NCBI GenBank assembly: GCA_030407315.1
Contig: JALQPE010002164.1
Span: forward strand, 39,138 to 103,137
Source: Asparagopsis taxiformis
Lineage: Eukaryota; Rhodophyta; Florideophyceae; Bonnemaisoniales; Bonnemaisoniaceae
Direction of reading: 5' to 3'
Length of the DNA: 64,000 bases
Part shown: positions 33,504 through 44,905 of the stretch, piece by piece
Numbering within the stretch: position 1 is the stretch's first letter
Layout of the letters: each line of letters starts with the position of its first letter
The notes under the pieces: model-generated
What the model saw: only the letters and a program-made list of their open reading frames with translations
The model's database searches: none
Told to the model about the DNA's origin: nothing
Made by a program: the position numbers and the translations under genes

Positions 33504-36500
33504 ATGACGAATAAGCGCAGGCGCAACAGCAATCCGATCGTTGACGACGCAACCGTGCCAATTCTGCGCGAACCCGCTAGCCCTTGGGAGGATTCTAGTG
33601 ACATGGGTACACGTCGAAACGTAGGTCGCGCCGCCCGCGAAACTACTCTCGCTGGCAAAGACTTCCTCCGCCTCTTGCTGGATTTGTTCGCCCACTCAAG
33701 TTTCGCAGACTTGACGGACAAGCCGGGAGGTTTCACATACGCGGACCTTGGCGCTTGGGTTGCGCAGGGCACGGAAGAACAATTTCTGGCGCTGCAAGGT
33801 CGACTCAGCATGGCCTTCAGCGGTCGTTCGAAGAATGCTGGAGTCGAGGCGGATGTTGCCGAAATCGTCATGGCAGAGATGAACGTTGAGCGAGCCAAGC
33901 AGATTGTTCGTCTGGCATTACCGATTGCCGAGTTTTCAAGACAGGATGAGCGTATCGGGCAATGGGTTGAGCACTGCATCCTTTCTGGGATCGTGCCGCA
34001 GACCTTCCTTATTGGATGTAACATGCTTCCTTCGCCACTACAGGCGCCGCAGCGCGGGGAACCAAGCGCCTTCGTTCTTGCTCCACCGGAAACGTTCGAG
34101 GTATTGATGTATTTCCAAGCGTTGTCTATCATCCGAAATCACAACAAGAACCTGCCGCGTCGCCGAATAGGCGACGCGGCCGAAGAGGGGAACGAAGCCG
34201 CACGCGTCCCAGCCCATCGGAAAAGCACTAATCGAGCTTGTTACGTGGTTCAAGTTTTATACCATGCTTGGACCGATGTGGCCTTCGCCGCAAAGTTTTC
34301 CAGCTTCGAAGAGTTGATGGCGCCGTACATCATTTTCGACAGCAGTGAGCATTGGTTTGACGTGCTCGATGAAGGTCTATTCGCACCGATGGAGCAGAAG
34401 CTAGATCTCTACCACGACAAAGCTCCCCTATCTCATCCTGATGGATATGGTGGAAAAGTAGAGACAAGAACCAGTGCGCAGCACAGTGCATTTAGGGACC
34501 TTGTGAGGAAGTTCTTCGACCGGTTGCAGTTTCTTATCGTCAACCCGGACCTGTACACCTGGCCGGAGTCCGACCGCTGGGGGGCGCTGGAAATATACTT
34601 GTCAAGCGGAAATCCGGACAAGCTGCCAGCGTACTTTGACACCCTCGACGAAGACGTTATGGCTGTCCTCCGCCCGGCACCACAAGCCGCGGACGCAGAA
34701 AAGGTCCCCAAGCCGGTTGATGACACTCCCACTCGTCGCAACACAGGAGGGAGAGGTTTGGTTCCGTCGACAAGACACACAACCAGGCTTCAACTTGGAC
34801 CTGGGAGGACCAGTCTTACTGCCCAAGGGCCGTCTCCCCCGTCACCGTCACCCCATGCGACAGAAGAGCAGGAAAGTGAAGGGCAGGCTCTCGCAAAGGA
34901 CTTTCTTTCGAAAATGAGTCAGTATTGCCGGGTGTACGACGTCCCTTTCGAAGATTTGGTCAGTGCCGACGAGAGCCGAGAACACGTGCCCATCACGGGC
35001 AACGTTCAGCTCATTCTGACTGATCCGCCCTACAATGTTCGTCGTAAGAGGAACGATTCCAACTCTTCGTACGACAGGCTAACTGCAGAAGATATGCAGG
35101 CTAGCATCGAAGTGTTTGACGAGCTGTTGCGCCCCGGTGGCCACGGCATCGTGTTCTGCTCCGTTTTGCAGTTCTACGAATGGTTCCATTACTTGGAAAC
35201 GTACAAAGGACCGCAGTCAGAAGGCCCAACCGATGCTGCTGCCAGTGATGACGGGTCGGATGAAGAAGAGGTTACGTCCATGAATTCGGACTCCGAAGCA
35301 TCGCAGCACAGTGGCGAAGAAAGTGCGGATGAGGAGGAGGAGGAGGACGAGGAGGAGGAGGACGTCGTTCGGAATTCAGTTTTCTTCGTTGACGAGGTAC
35401 CTCTGTTGTTTGTCCGACTACCTGGGCACCTCTATCAAATGCCGGGGCGGAAGAGGTACCAACGCATGAACATGGCAGAGGTCGCTATCCACTTCTGGAA
35501 GCGAGGTGTTCCGTTCAAGACTGGAAGCGAGATGGTGGCCTATAGGAACCACGGATACATGGACGGCACGTACCCGGCGTGGTGCAACGTCACCATCAAT
35601 ATGCCCGCCATCGATTCGAATGAGATGGTGTGGCGAACAAGGAGCACAACCGGTGCTACGGTCAGAGTTCGTGCAGAGCAGAAGAGCGTCGCTCTCATGA
35701 TGGAGTTGATCAGCCAGCATTCACAGCCTGGTGATATTGTTGTCGATCCATTCTCTGGCACTTTCGCAACGGGAAAAGCAGCTATGAGCTTGCCTGAGCA
35801 CCGTGTTTTCGTCGGCAGTGACATGGACAAATTGTGTGTGGCACGATCGCTTCCAAAGCTGTGTGCAGTCATGTCACGTGTAATTCTTTCAAACAACACT
35901 GACATGAGGGTCACGACAGAAGCGAAACAGAGTGCTGAGAAGTTCTTGGCGTCCCCCTCTGTCACGATGCGTACGCAGAGGGAACGCAGGATCATCGAAC
36001 CCCCACCTGGCCTTCCCCTGTACCAGAGGTTCCCGAAATATATTCGGCAGTACCTCTGGCAGCTGTGCCCAGAGTCGATTGCGTCGCACGAGCACATGGA
36101 AAAACCGGTACATTATTGGCCACCTTCCCTGCGCCGCTGGTTGCAAACTGAAAACCCTCGCGTGATGCGGGCACACGATTGTGTTGCGAAAAAATTGAGC
36201 GTTCGACCATCGCTGATTAAGCATCCAAATGCAGGAAGAGGGCTCTTCGCTGAACAGACATTTAATGTTGGCGACGAAGTATGTGCATACTACGGAACTG
36301 TTGTGTACTCTGATATGAGCAAGGAGTCGATGAGGTTCGCGTACGGAGAGGGTCACATGGCGATAACGAAGGAAACATTCTTGATGTATGCCATCAAGCT
36401 GTATGCAACAGCGGAGGACGACGAAAACATCGAGCATCCAATTTGGATTGTTCCGGCTCCGTTCTGTTCGGCGCAGTTCATCAACGACCCGCGGTATTTG

Positions 36501-36707
36501 CGAGGTGAGGACACTCCGGCGGAAGACACCAGGCGGATGGCCAACGTCGAGTTTGTCGAGAACTACAGCAGCGGTTCGACGGGGAAGAAGCTCAAGGCGA
36601 AGGACCTAGAAAATCCGAAGATCATTGTAGTACGTGCAATCCGCGATATCCGTCCGGGGCAGGAGCTCTACGTTCATTATGGGACAGCGTTTAGAGCATG
36701 GAATTAG
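33504..36707 (+). CDS. Beta-class DNA methyltransferase fused to a SET domain
   Basis: Intact 1067-codon frame, ATG at 33504 with a basic MTNKRRRN start. Residues 1-450 are helical with no recognised motif. TDPPYN (about 505-510) is methyltransferase motif IV, followed by a long insert with a Glu/Asp run (about 610-625). VVDPFSGTFATGKA (about 745) is motif I; this order marks the permuted beta class. Residues ~895-1065 form a SET domain: NAGRGLFAEQTFNVGDEV, FIND, ANVEF (replacing the usual NHS block) and the terminal IRDIRPGQELYVHYG. It would combine an amino-methyltransferase for DNA with a protein-lysine methyltransferase on one chain. It differs from the ParB-methyltransferase at 1565 but shares the same catalytic class. 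Substrates are not known. Confidence 0.87.
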   Translation: MTNKRRRNSNPIVDDATVPILREPASPWEDSSDMGTRRNVGRAARETTLAGKDFLRLLLDLFAHSSFADLTDKPGGFTYADLGAWVAQGTEEQFLALQGRLSMAFSGRSKNAGVEADVAEIVMAEMNVERAKQIVRLALPIAEFSRQDERIGQWVEHCILSGIVPQTFLIGCNMLPSPLQAPQRGEPSAFVLAPPETFEVLMYFQALSIIRNHNKNLPRRRIGDAAEEGNEAARVPAHRKSTNRACYVVQVLYHAWTDVAFAAKFSSFEELMAPYIIFDSSEHWFDVLDEGLFAPMEQKLDLYHDKAPLSHPDGYGGKVETRTSAQHSAFRDLVRKFFDRLQFLIVNPDLYTWPESDRWGALEIYLSSGNPDKLPAYFDTLDEDVMAVLRPAPQAADAEKVPKPVDDTPTRRNTGGRGLVPSTRHTTRLQLGPGRTSLTAQGPSPPSPSPHATEEQESEGQALAKDFLSKMSQYCRVYDVPFEDLVSADESREHVPITGNVQLILTDPPYNVRRKRNDSNSSYDRLTAEDMQASIEVFDELLRPGGHGIVFCSVLQFYEWFHYLETYKGPQSEGPTDAAASDDGSDEEEVTSMNSDSEASQHSGEESADEEEEEDEEEEDVVRNSVFFVDEVPLLFVRLPGHLYQMPGRKRYQRMNMAEVAIHFWKRGVPFKTGSEMVAYRNHGYMDGTYPAWCNVTINMPAIDSNEMVWRTRSTTGATVRVRAEQKSVALMMELISQHSQPGDIVVDPFSGTFATGKAAMSLPEHRVFVGSDMDKLCVARSLPKLCAVMSRVILSNNTDMRVTTEAKQSAEKFLASPSVTMRTQRERRIIEPPPGLPLYQRFPKYIRQYLWQLCPESIASHEHMEKPVHYWPPSLRRWLQTENPRVMRAHDCVAKKLSVRPSLIKHPNAGRGLFAEQTFNVGDEVCAYYGTVVYSDMSKESMRFAYGEGHMAITKETFLMYAIKLYATAEDDENIEHPIWIVPAPFCSAQFINDPRYLRGEDTPAEDTRRMANVEFVENYSSGSTGKKLKAKDLENPKIIVVRAIRDIRPGQELYVHYGTAFRAWN

Positions 36708-36919
36708 GGTCACGAAAGATGTTTTCATTTCGACTACAAATAAAGCTACGTTCCAGAGTTGAAGTATATCATATAATGCAGCATGTCCAGCCACCATTAG
36801 TCCAGGGTGAAACCTATTGAGCAGTACTCGCCTGTCAAAAACCAATCGTTCACACTCTAGGTGCACTTCGTCCGAGCAGTGAACCTGACTGCTTGGATGC
36901 TGTTATGCGTGCAGATGCA
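36708..36919. other. 3' flank of the methyltransferase-SET gene
   Basis: About 210 bp, no ORF; AATAAA at about 36739 is a plausible poly(A) signal. Confidence 0.45.
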
Positions 36920-37133
36920 AAATACACGACCAAGTTGAAATGGACGCCCGGTGGATGTCCAGCTCAGTTGCATTGCTGTCCAGCCCAGAAATTCTACAAT
37001 TCAGGGCAGAAAAAAATATTGCAAAAAACATCGATTTCCGCGGTCGATTGTGCCGTACGGCACACCCCCATCTCAAAAACATGTTCACATGTGCATGTTT
37101 TTGAGAATAGCCCAAATTTTAATTCAAATCAGG
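36920..37133 (-). repeat. Spacer repeat T6 (inverted)
   Basis: Reverse-complement copy of T with the CACATGTG hairpin and TGTGCCGTACGGCACA palindrome. Its left flank matches the flank at T2 (gene 3' side), and its right flank matches the flank at T3 (gene 5' side), so it sits as a spacer between two head-to-tail genes. Confidence 0.87.
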
Positions 37134-37366
37134 ACGTCTTCCGGACATAGGGGTGCTCGCGGCCTAGCTCTACAGCTGTAATTGTACCTCATTAAATACT
37201 GTTGATGACTGCCTACCGTATACAATCTGGGCTGTTGGCGTATTCTCCGGTACTTGACCTGACCTGAACGTTCATCGCAGACCGTTGTGGTTACCGACAC
37301 TATACAGCAATCTTTTTTGTATCTCGTGCAACTCAATCGTTCCATCGCTTCCGGGAAAGCTTCATT

Positions 37367-39651
37367 ATGCCGCCGCGTATTGCGAAGAAAGCTCCAAAGC
37401 CTCCGGGCCTCCAGAAAACCCGGTCAGCAGCTGCTGTATCGAGTGCCCGACAATCCCGTGCGAAGAAGCGGTCTGGGCCTACCGGCAGCATTGAACCGCG
37501 GTCCGGTAGTCGCAAGACGGACCGGCGCAGAACTGGGGATCCGCAGCGAGAAAGTGAGGAAGGAGGAACGGCGCGGAGAGAGATGGGGCTTGACCGAGGC
37601 AAGCGTGCTCGCAGGGACAGTGAACATCATGATGATGACATGATAGTGGCTCAAAACATGTTGGAATTGCGGCAGAGTGCTATGGCAAAGGTAGTTCCTC
37701 CCGGGTTGGCAGATGCGGAGGTGCTGCAGACGGAGTCCCAGCCGGGGGTTCGCGAGACACTGGAGGCTGTGACCCCCACTGCGCCAACTATGCCGAGTAC
37801 ATCAGCCCCAGCAGGTAATGCAGTCAGGGACCCGAGGATAGCGGCAAGGGATGTTGTTTCTGAGCAACGTTCACAGGATGCCAACTATCATCGGCGGTCA
37901 GGTGGTACTGAGGGGAGAGAGCAGCCGGAGTGCGGGCCTCGTCACAACAGACTGTCATTGGTGCCAAATATGCGCGTAACGCCCCCGCGACGTCAGGCTA
38001 TTGCCGATGGAGGACATCATATTCCCGATAGCGTGCGAGATGGGGGGACGGTGAGGGCAGAGAGGTTGCATCCGCCGGAATCCATCGATTTAATGGCGAG
38101 TCGCATCAATGCGCAGAAGAAGAAGATCGCGGAGCTGGAAAAAAAGTGTTTAGCCAGGACATAGCAAACAAGGCGCTCACCACGGAGATAGTTGCGTTGG
38201 AGGCTAAGGTGAAGACTCTGCAGGCGGAAAATGCCAGCCTTACTGCAATTGCGAGAACAGGTAGAATCAGTGATCACGGTGGCGGTAAGTCGAAAATACA
38301 GAAAGCCATTCCTGTGAAATACCTTGGAGTTCTTAGGGCGGTTGAGGAAAACCTGACAAAGTGGTGCAAGAACGAGACTATGGAGCTGGACCCTATAGCG
38401 GAACAAACGCAGAGACGTTGGACTGGACGTACCATCGAGGTAGAGCCGGTAGAAGGGACACTTTGGAGCGAAAACGGTGTAGGATATATTGCTACCCCTC
38501 CGGGCTATATCATCAAGAATCTGCAGTGGTATACACCTTCGTACAGAGACGAGAGTGATCTGCTGAATGACTTGGTGCGACACGTACTGCGTCAAAGTCC
38601 GTGGTGTGATGTGTTTTCCGATGAGGAGCAGCGTGTGTGCTGTCAAGAGGCTGTGGCGGGGAGCAAGGAATTGAAAGTGAAGGTGACGCAGAAACTGTCC
38701 GACGTGATGAGTGCACGGAAGCGTAATGCGAGGGACAGATTGTTCGGTTCGCTGGGGTACACGAAATTAATGTCTAGATGCACGATGCTGACGACGCGAG
38801 CTGAGATGGACGAGCGAGAGGATCAAAAGCGCGAAGCGTCTGAGAAGCTTTTGAAACGGGAAAGCAACGGTGATTTGGATATGGGGAGGTGGCGAACGGC
38901 ACCGTTCTCAGAGCTGCGATACAGCAAAGGCATGGTTCCTGACAGCTTCGAAATGGAAGTGAATGGTGATGCATGGTTTAACAACCGAGTAGCTGTGAAT
39001 GTGCTGGACATCTTCAGGGGTTATTCGATACGACCAGAACAAGTAATGGACATAGAGACGAGCATACTAACGCTGGCGCGCCTGGATGCTTGGCTAGTGA
39101 CTACTGTGGAGTGTTTGGATGAACCGAAGGGGAAAGGAGGTGCACGGCAGAAGGAGTTTACAAGGCGGTACAGTCAATATGTGGGGGTAGCTTTTCAGCA
39201 ATTAGTTGGTATGGTGGTGTACTGCATGTCTTGTCTCCAAGGCTCGCAAGCAAGGGAAGAAACGGACGTTGTCGAGAGCGAACAGCGGACTAGTGCACAG
39301 TCACGGCATGTGTTTGCAAGCCGTACTGTGACGAGAGAGGCTGTTGAAGTGTGGCAAAGCGGAGAGGGGTCTGGAATTGTTCATGTCGTTGATGATGTAA
39401 ACCGCTGCTCATCACTTGTTCTAGTGTCCGAGGATTGGATTCAATCGCATATTACGTCAAACCTCGGTGCTGTAATGGATTGTGTGATTGCGCAAGGACT
39501 AATTGGCGCAGAACTTTTCGTCGTTGACCCATATGCTGGACACCTGAGTGCAAACCTGAATGTCGAAATCAATGCCCCACAGTATGGGGGCATGGAGCGG
39601 CGCCATGCAGCCACTGCTGATAACGGTTTTGGCGTAATGGAGGATGGTTGA
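37367..39651 (+). CDS. Basic coiled-coil protein, two frames joined at a -1 slippery site
   Basis: The first frame (37367-38164, 265 codons, ATG, MPPRIAKKAPK) is basic and ends at TAG shortly after AELEKK. The second frame (38146-39651, 501 codons) lacks an ATG start and begins with IVALEAKVKTLQAENASL, which continues the same coiled-coil heptads. The frames meet at A_AAA_AAG. A fused product would have about 760 residues: a basic probably nuclear N-terminus, a coiled coil, and a C-terminal domain I do not recognise. It converges with the transposase gene, only 77 bp apart. By position it could be the second protein of a Plavaka/CACTA-type element, which usually carry accessory DNA-binding proteins. 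That role is inference. Confidence 0.6.
38140..38146 (+). promoter_or_regulatory. Candidate -1 ribosomal frameshift site
   Basis: In the upstream frame the codons are GAA AAA AAG, giving the heptamer A_AAA_AAG in the phase required for tandem -1 slippage. The -1 frame is the one that continues the protein. An indel in this run of seven A is the alternative. Confidence 0.5.
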
Positions 39652-39728
39652 AATTAGTGCAGTAAATGTGACGTTGACTAGAAGGCTTATCATGTAGTAC
39701 ATTATCAATAGAGTGCTGCGATTTAGAT

Positions 39729-42700
39729 TTATTCTTCTTCATTATCATCTGTGAACTGGTAATCAGTGTTGGTGTAGAAGCGGTTGAGATAGAAACGGTG
39801 GTCCGACCAGTGCATTTGTTTCGTAAATGGCTTGACTGGAAAGTTACTTCGTACGATGTGCACGGTGCCAGATATAGTAGATGCAGGAATGAGGTCAAAC
39901 CAAGGACCACCTGCACTGTGGGATGCAGTGTCATTGCTGTCAACGGATCCGTTGTCCGGGTCCCATGTGGACCACTTTAAACAAATGCACCCAAGTGATT
40001 TTTCCACAGCGGTTTTTGGGGCAAAGCAGGTCATATACTGAACGAAAGCGAGTTCTACAGGTTGAAACAGGTTTGGAGACTGCAGGCGTACCAGTGCCAG
40101 GACGCGCCCTACCCATATGGTTCTGTAGTCATCGGCAGTTCCGGAGATGACGACAAAGGAGTACTGCGATCTCTTTGCGGGGCCGAATGATGAAGTTGCA
40201 AAGACGCGCTGCTGCTTGTGCCTCGACACGTTTGTGGGGCGAAGCATGCCACTGTGCGGGTCAAAGTCGTCGGCATCTGGGACGTACCCTCCCATGACGT
40301 AGGCGGACTTTACCACGGTGACGGAAATGTCCATGTCATGTATTGGAGGGCCTTCTGCCGTGGCGCGCAGTCTAGCGAGGGTGAGGAACGCTTGTGCAGC
40401 TGTGTCACCGAGTTGCTGGAATAGCGTTATGGTGCCAGACGGGAACGAGGAGTTGTGCAGAGGCAAAAGAGTGGCAGGATCGGGCTGTCCGTCGATATCT
40501 GCAACGAGGAGGGTTGCATCGGGCAGCAGGGAGGCAAAGTCGTGCAGTGCAACGGTGAATCCGTCGCGAACGAGTACTGCACCGTCTGTGGGCGATATCA
40601 TGCGTGCGTTTCCCAATGTGTTCGATGGGGTGTGACCAGTTGGAGTGGCCAAGGAGAATTCCATGTGGCGAATAGTCTCTTCCATGGCTGTGGAGCGCCT
40701 TCGAGAGGTTTTCCTATAACTCTGTTTGAACAGAAGATGCGAGTGTTCGTAGGGGCCTGCATCAATGTGTTCCAGGGCGCCATATCTCTGCAAGTCACCG
40801 GGAAGATGGTCTAGAAGATGGAACTTGAAAGTTTTGAGACCTGTGGTGTGGAATGGGCCGAGGGTGGAGAGCATTGATTGTTTGAAATAGGAAATGGAGT
40901 TCTGGAGGCTTTCTAGTTCGGCGGCAGTCCAGTGCTTGATGCGACCGCGTTTCATGACCCATGCGACGAGGTCAGAGTATTGCGTGCAGATGGAAGTGAG
41001 GGGGGCTGTCTCTACTTCGTCACAGCATGTGTCAATGAATGCTGCGATGAAAGGGAACACCATGTCGACATGGTGATAGTCTTTGGCTGCGAGCATGCCG
41101 CGTATGCCGTCCTCCGTGAAGAGGCCGTTCAAATTGGTGCCCTTCTCACCCTTGGAGAAGTCGACATGAAGACCGGTGATGTAGTAGTCGCGTTCGATAG
41201 CGGACAGAATGCTGTTTGAGCCGGCGAGGATGGATTTTTCACCTTCTTGAAGGTGCGAGGTGTCCCGGAATGGGAGGCAGTGGTGGTGGTGAGGTCTGGG
41301 GAGCTGAGGCGGTGGACAATGCACTGTTTGATGAGCTTTGAGATGCCGAGGTGGAGATTGTGCAGAGGCTCGAAGGAGAAAATGTTGTAGGGGTCTAGGG
41401 GACTGTTGGTGGGTAAAAGAGCGGTCGATTCGAGGACAGAGTGTTGTTCGAGGAGGGAGAGAGCTTCGAGCGGAGCAGTTGTATGCTCCTGAGCGCTCTC
41501 TTGGCGTGCAGAGCGTGTATCATCGAGGGAGCGGGGCTGGTGTGGCGCGCTGGATTCAAGTTGAGTGGCGGGGATGTAGCAGCGGTGGCAGGGATGTGTG
41601 GTGGTAGTGCTGTTGCGAGTGCATGACAGCTCTTTGGCCTCTGGAAAGTCGCAGCAATAATTGGCTAGGATGGGAAAGCATTGGCGGGCAGTTGCAGTGG
41701 AGTCTGTGCAGGGGAACCCGGAAGAGAACGCGGTGGATAGGGACGAAAACACTTTTTCGAGTGCTTTATGAAGAATATCAATTTTGCGAGCGCGACTAGC
41801 AGAACTAGAGGTTGTCGGCATTTCATCACCGAACAAGGCGTTGGACGAAGGGTTAACAATGTACGGAAGATACCCGACGATGGTGAGGCCGGTACGGATG
41901 CAGTGGCGACGGAGGGGGGCGGAGAAGTTGAGCAGTGTGACGTGTATGGGGTATGCGACGATTGCGGAGCTCTTGAGGCTTGTGCTGCTCTTGTCGGAGT
42001 ACACTTGGAGGAGGCCGGCAAAGGAGGAAGCGGTGGGATCATTTTCCTCTGCCCATACGACCTGTGGATCTTCCGAGAGCTGCACGCGCTGTCTAGTAAC
42101 CTGGTGCAGCGTTTTCGCGAATTCTGTGTGTAGGGGATGAGAAAATATTGCGGTGCCGTCTGGGGCGGTCTGTGGGGAGGGGTGGAAGAGAGTATTTTGG
42201 TCGTTAGCCAGTGCTAACTGCCTGCGGAGCATGTCGACTGGGTCGCGGAGGTACAGCTGTGCCGAGTACTTACCAGTTTTGTCTGGAATGATGTGGCTCT
42301 TGTAACCTTCGGTGCGGAAATGTGTTTCGACCATGGAAGCGGTAACGTGGCGACATTCTTCTACGGTGCGAACGGCGCTGTTGAACTTTTCTAGGGAGAA
42401 TGCGGGGTCTTGTAGGATGGTGATGACTTCGCTCACGCGGCCAGCGCCGGCCTTGTACTCGAGGGTTGTGAGACTGGCGGCGAGGGATTGCACGAGGAGG
42501 TCTGCGCGGGAGGGGGTTGAGGTTGGTGGCAGTGGAGCGTCACAGGGTGAGTCGCTGGAGGAAGCACGACCAGATTCTGGGTCTGGGGAGCTGGGTTGCG
42601 GGGAATCATGGTCGCCGTTTCGAGCAGGCTCATGGGTGACGGCAGGGACACGAGCGTTGTTGAAATGTTGGGGAGAGGGGTTGAAACGGTAGCGACACGT

Positions 42701-42769
42701 TCGCTCATGCAGCGCGAGCGCATAAGCATCTACGCAGTAGTAGAAGCATCCTTCATATTTGCATTCCAT
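39729..42769 (-). pseudogene. Plavaka/CACTA-superfamily transposase, one frameshift
   Basis: Minus strand; the first frame, 42769-41129 (546 codons), begins with a finger-like MECKYEGCFYYCVDAYAL and contains HPCHRCYIPATQL and the NLHLGISKLIKQ block typical of TNP2/Plavaka transposases. The second frame, 41324-39729 (531 codons), carries FKFHLLDHLPGDLQRYG followed by EHSHLLFKQSYRKTSRR, the H...D and E..H...K..YR.T signature at the end of the catalytic region in CACTA/Plavaka enzymes. The frames overlap by about 200 bp and are offset by one base, so a small indel near 41270 breaks the gene, unless an intron restores it. A recent loss of activity is likely. It probably mobilised the surrounding TIR element. 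Confidence 0.75.
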
Positions 42770-43479
42770 GTCGAGTTTTGACGCAAAAGGGAGGATTGCG
42801 AGCTGAACAGGGGAGACTGTGCCTTCCAGATGCGACCAATTTTATTTTTGTGGTGCTTTCGAGACTTGGAATGTAACGTGTTCGTTCGTAGTTTTGTGGG
42901 TAGTAGTTTTGTGCTCACTCCAGCTGACATCCCAACGGTGGAATTTAACCGAGAGTTCAATCATTTCCAACTGTTACATCACATTGCGTGCTGGCAACGT
43001 GTGCATGGAAGGACGAACGACTGCCCTGGGACATGAATTTTCAATTAATTCATTTGTAATAATAAACTTTTTTATTTCCAAACTTCGTGGAATCTGAATG
43101 TGCTTTACAGCGGATATGCCACGGATCATGTAAGGAAAGCAAATGGATTCTCATATATATGATTATATGTTTACATTCGTTGTTCTCGATCCGGATCTCA
43201 TTGTTCGGGGAATCAGAGACCATGGCTTGGGCCATACTCAATCTCACTGCCGGCGATGATTTCGAGTATGCACAGCAAGACTTAAGCGGACGCTGAAAGC
43301 TGTCCGGTCGACGCCGCAGGCTCCACTCCGCCCTCATCACCGACTGAGATTCTTTGACCGCCTTTGCTTTTTTTAATGTAGAGGATGGACGAAGGTACGT
43401 GCGCGAATCTTGAGGGTATGCGTTGAGGGAAGCGTGGGTTTTGAGTCTGACTATTTCCGTTGATGCGATATTTTTCATG
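42770..43479. other. Upstream region of the transposase gene, no gene seen
   Basis: AT-rich, with a few degenerate copies of the subrepeat found in the tandem array beginning near 43370. Confidence 0.4.
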
Positions 43480-44905
43480 GGAAGCCTGTTGACTGATGGT
43501 GTGTATTGAGCGGAGGATGGAAGAGAGGTACGTGAAGTTTTGAAAGTATGCTGTGAGGGAAGGTTGGTTTTGAGTCTGACTGTTGTGGTTGATTCCGATG
43601 TTGTGTAGATGATGCAGGAATGTTGATGACGGAAGGTAAGTTTCATTGAGTGCCAAGATGTGCTTTGCGAAGATATGGACAGCTGACTATGATTATTATT
43701 CATTGCAAGGTTTTTGGATCATGGTTCGTATTGTGTGTAGGATGGATGAGAGGTACATTTGCGAGTTCTCAGGGTATGTAGCGAGGGAAACGTTGGTTTT
43801 CAATCTGACTGTTGCGATTGATTCCGATGTTGCGTAGGTGATGGAGGAATAGTGATGACGGAAGGTAACTCACATTGGGCGCCCAGACCGGTTGTGCGAA
43901 GATGCGGAATGCTGACTACTTTTCTTGGCTACACGATTACGTGATTTATGGTTTTTATTGTGTGCAGGATGGAACAGGTAAGGTAAATGTGCGAGTTTTG
44001 AAAGTAAGCAGCGAGGGAAGGTTGGTTTTGAGTCTGACGATTTCCGTTGATGCGATATTTTTCATTGGAAGCCTATTGAGTCATGGTGTGTATTGTGTGG
44101 AGCGAAGGTAAGTGTGCGAGTTTTGAAAGTATGCTGTGAGGGAAGGTTGGTTTTGAGTCTGACTGTTGTGGTTGATTCCGATGTTGTGTAGATGATGCAG
44201 GAATGTTGATGACGGAAGGTAAGTTTCATTGAGTGCCAAGATGTGCTTTGCGAAGATATGGACAGCTGACTATGATTATTTCATTGCAAGGTTTTTGGAT
44301 CATGGTTCGTATTGTGTGTAGGATGGATGAGAGGTACATTTGCGAGTTCTCAGGGTATGTAGCGAGGGAAACGTTGGTTTTCAATCTGACTGTTGCGATT
44401 GATTCCGATGTTGCGTAGGTGATGGAGGAATAGTGATGACGGAAGGTAACTCACATTGGGCGCCCAGACCGGTTGTGCGAAGATGCGGAATGCTGACTAC
44501 TTTTCTTGGCTACACGATTACGTGATTTATGGTTTTTATTGTGTGCAGGATGGAACAGGTAAGGTAAATGTGCGAGTTTTGAAAGTAAGCAGCGAGGGAA
44601 GGTTGGTTTTGAGTCTGACGATTTCCGTTGATGCGATATTTTTCATTGGAAGCCTATTGAGTCATGGTGTGTATTGTGTGGAGCGAAGGTAAGTGTGCGA
44701 GTTTTGAAAGTATGCTGTGAGGGAAGGTTGGTTTTGAGTCTGACTGTTGTGGTTGATTCCGATGTTGTGTAGATGATGCAGGAATGTTGATGACGGAAGG
44801 TAAGTTTCATTGAGTGCCAAGATGTGCTTTGCGAAGATATGGACAGCTGACTATGATTATTATTCATTGCAAGGTTTTTGGATCATGGTTCGTATTTTGT
44901 GTAGG
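43480..44905. repeat. Tandem array of ~581-583-bp units (2 full + 1 partial)
   Basis: TGTTGATGACGGAAGG recurs at 43621, 44204 and 44785, giving periods of 583 and 581 bp with near-identity between units. Each unit is built from degenerate ~110-145-bp subrepeats with a GAGGGAAGGTTGGTTTTGAG core. Several subrepeats look like a tiny exon between splice-like signals, for example TGTGTGCAG / GATGGAACAG / GTAAGG at 43959-43983. Confidence 0.85.

Noticed and set aside
32973..37133. T5 and T6 as TIRs of a 4.2-kb transposon carrying only the methyltransferase-SET gene
   Set aside because: They are inverted, but T5 is truncated, its inner flank does not match T6, and no target duplication is seen. Kept as spacer repeats; still a possible alternative.
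43646..44692. Duplicate 61-78-codon ORFs
   Set aside because: Identical only because the 583-bp unit is tandemly repeated; not a gene family.
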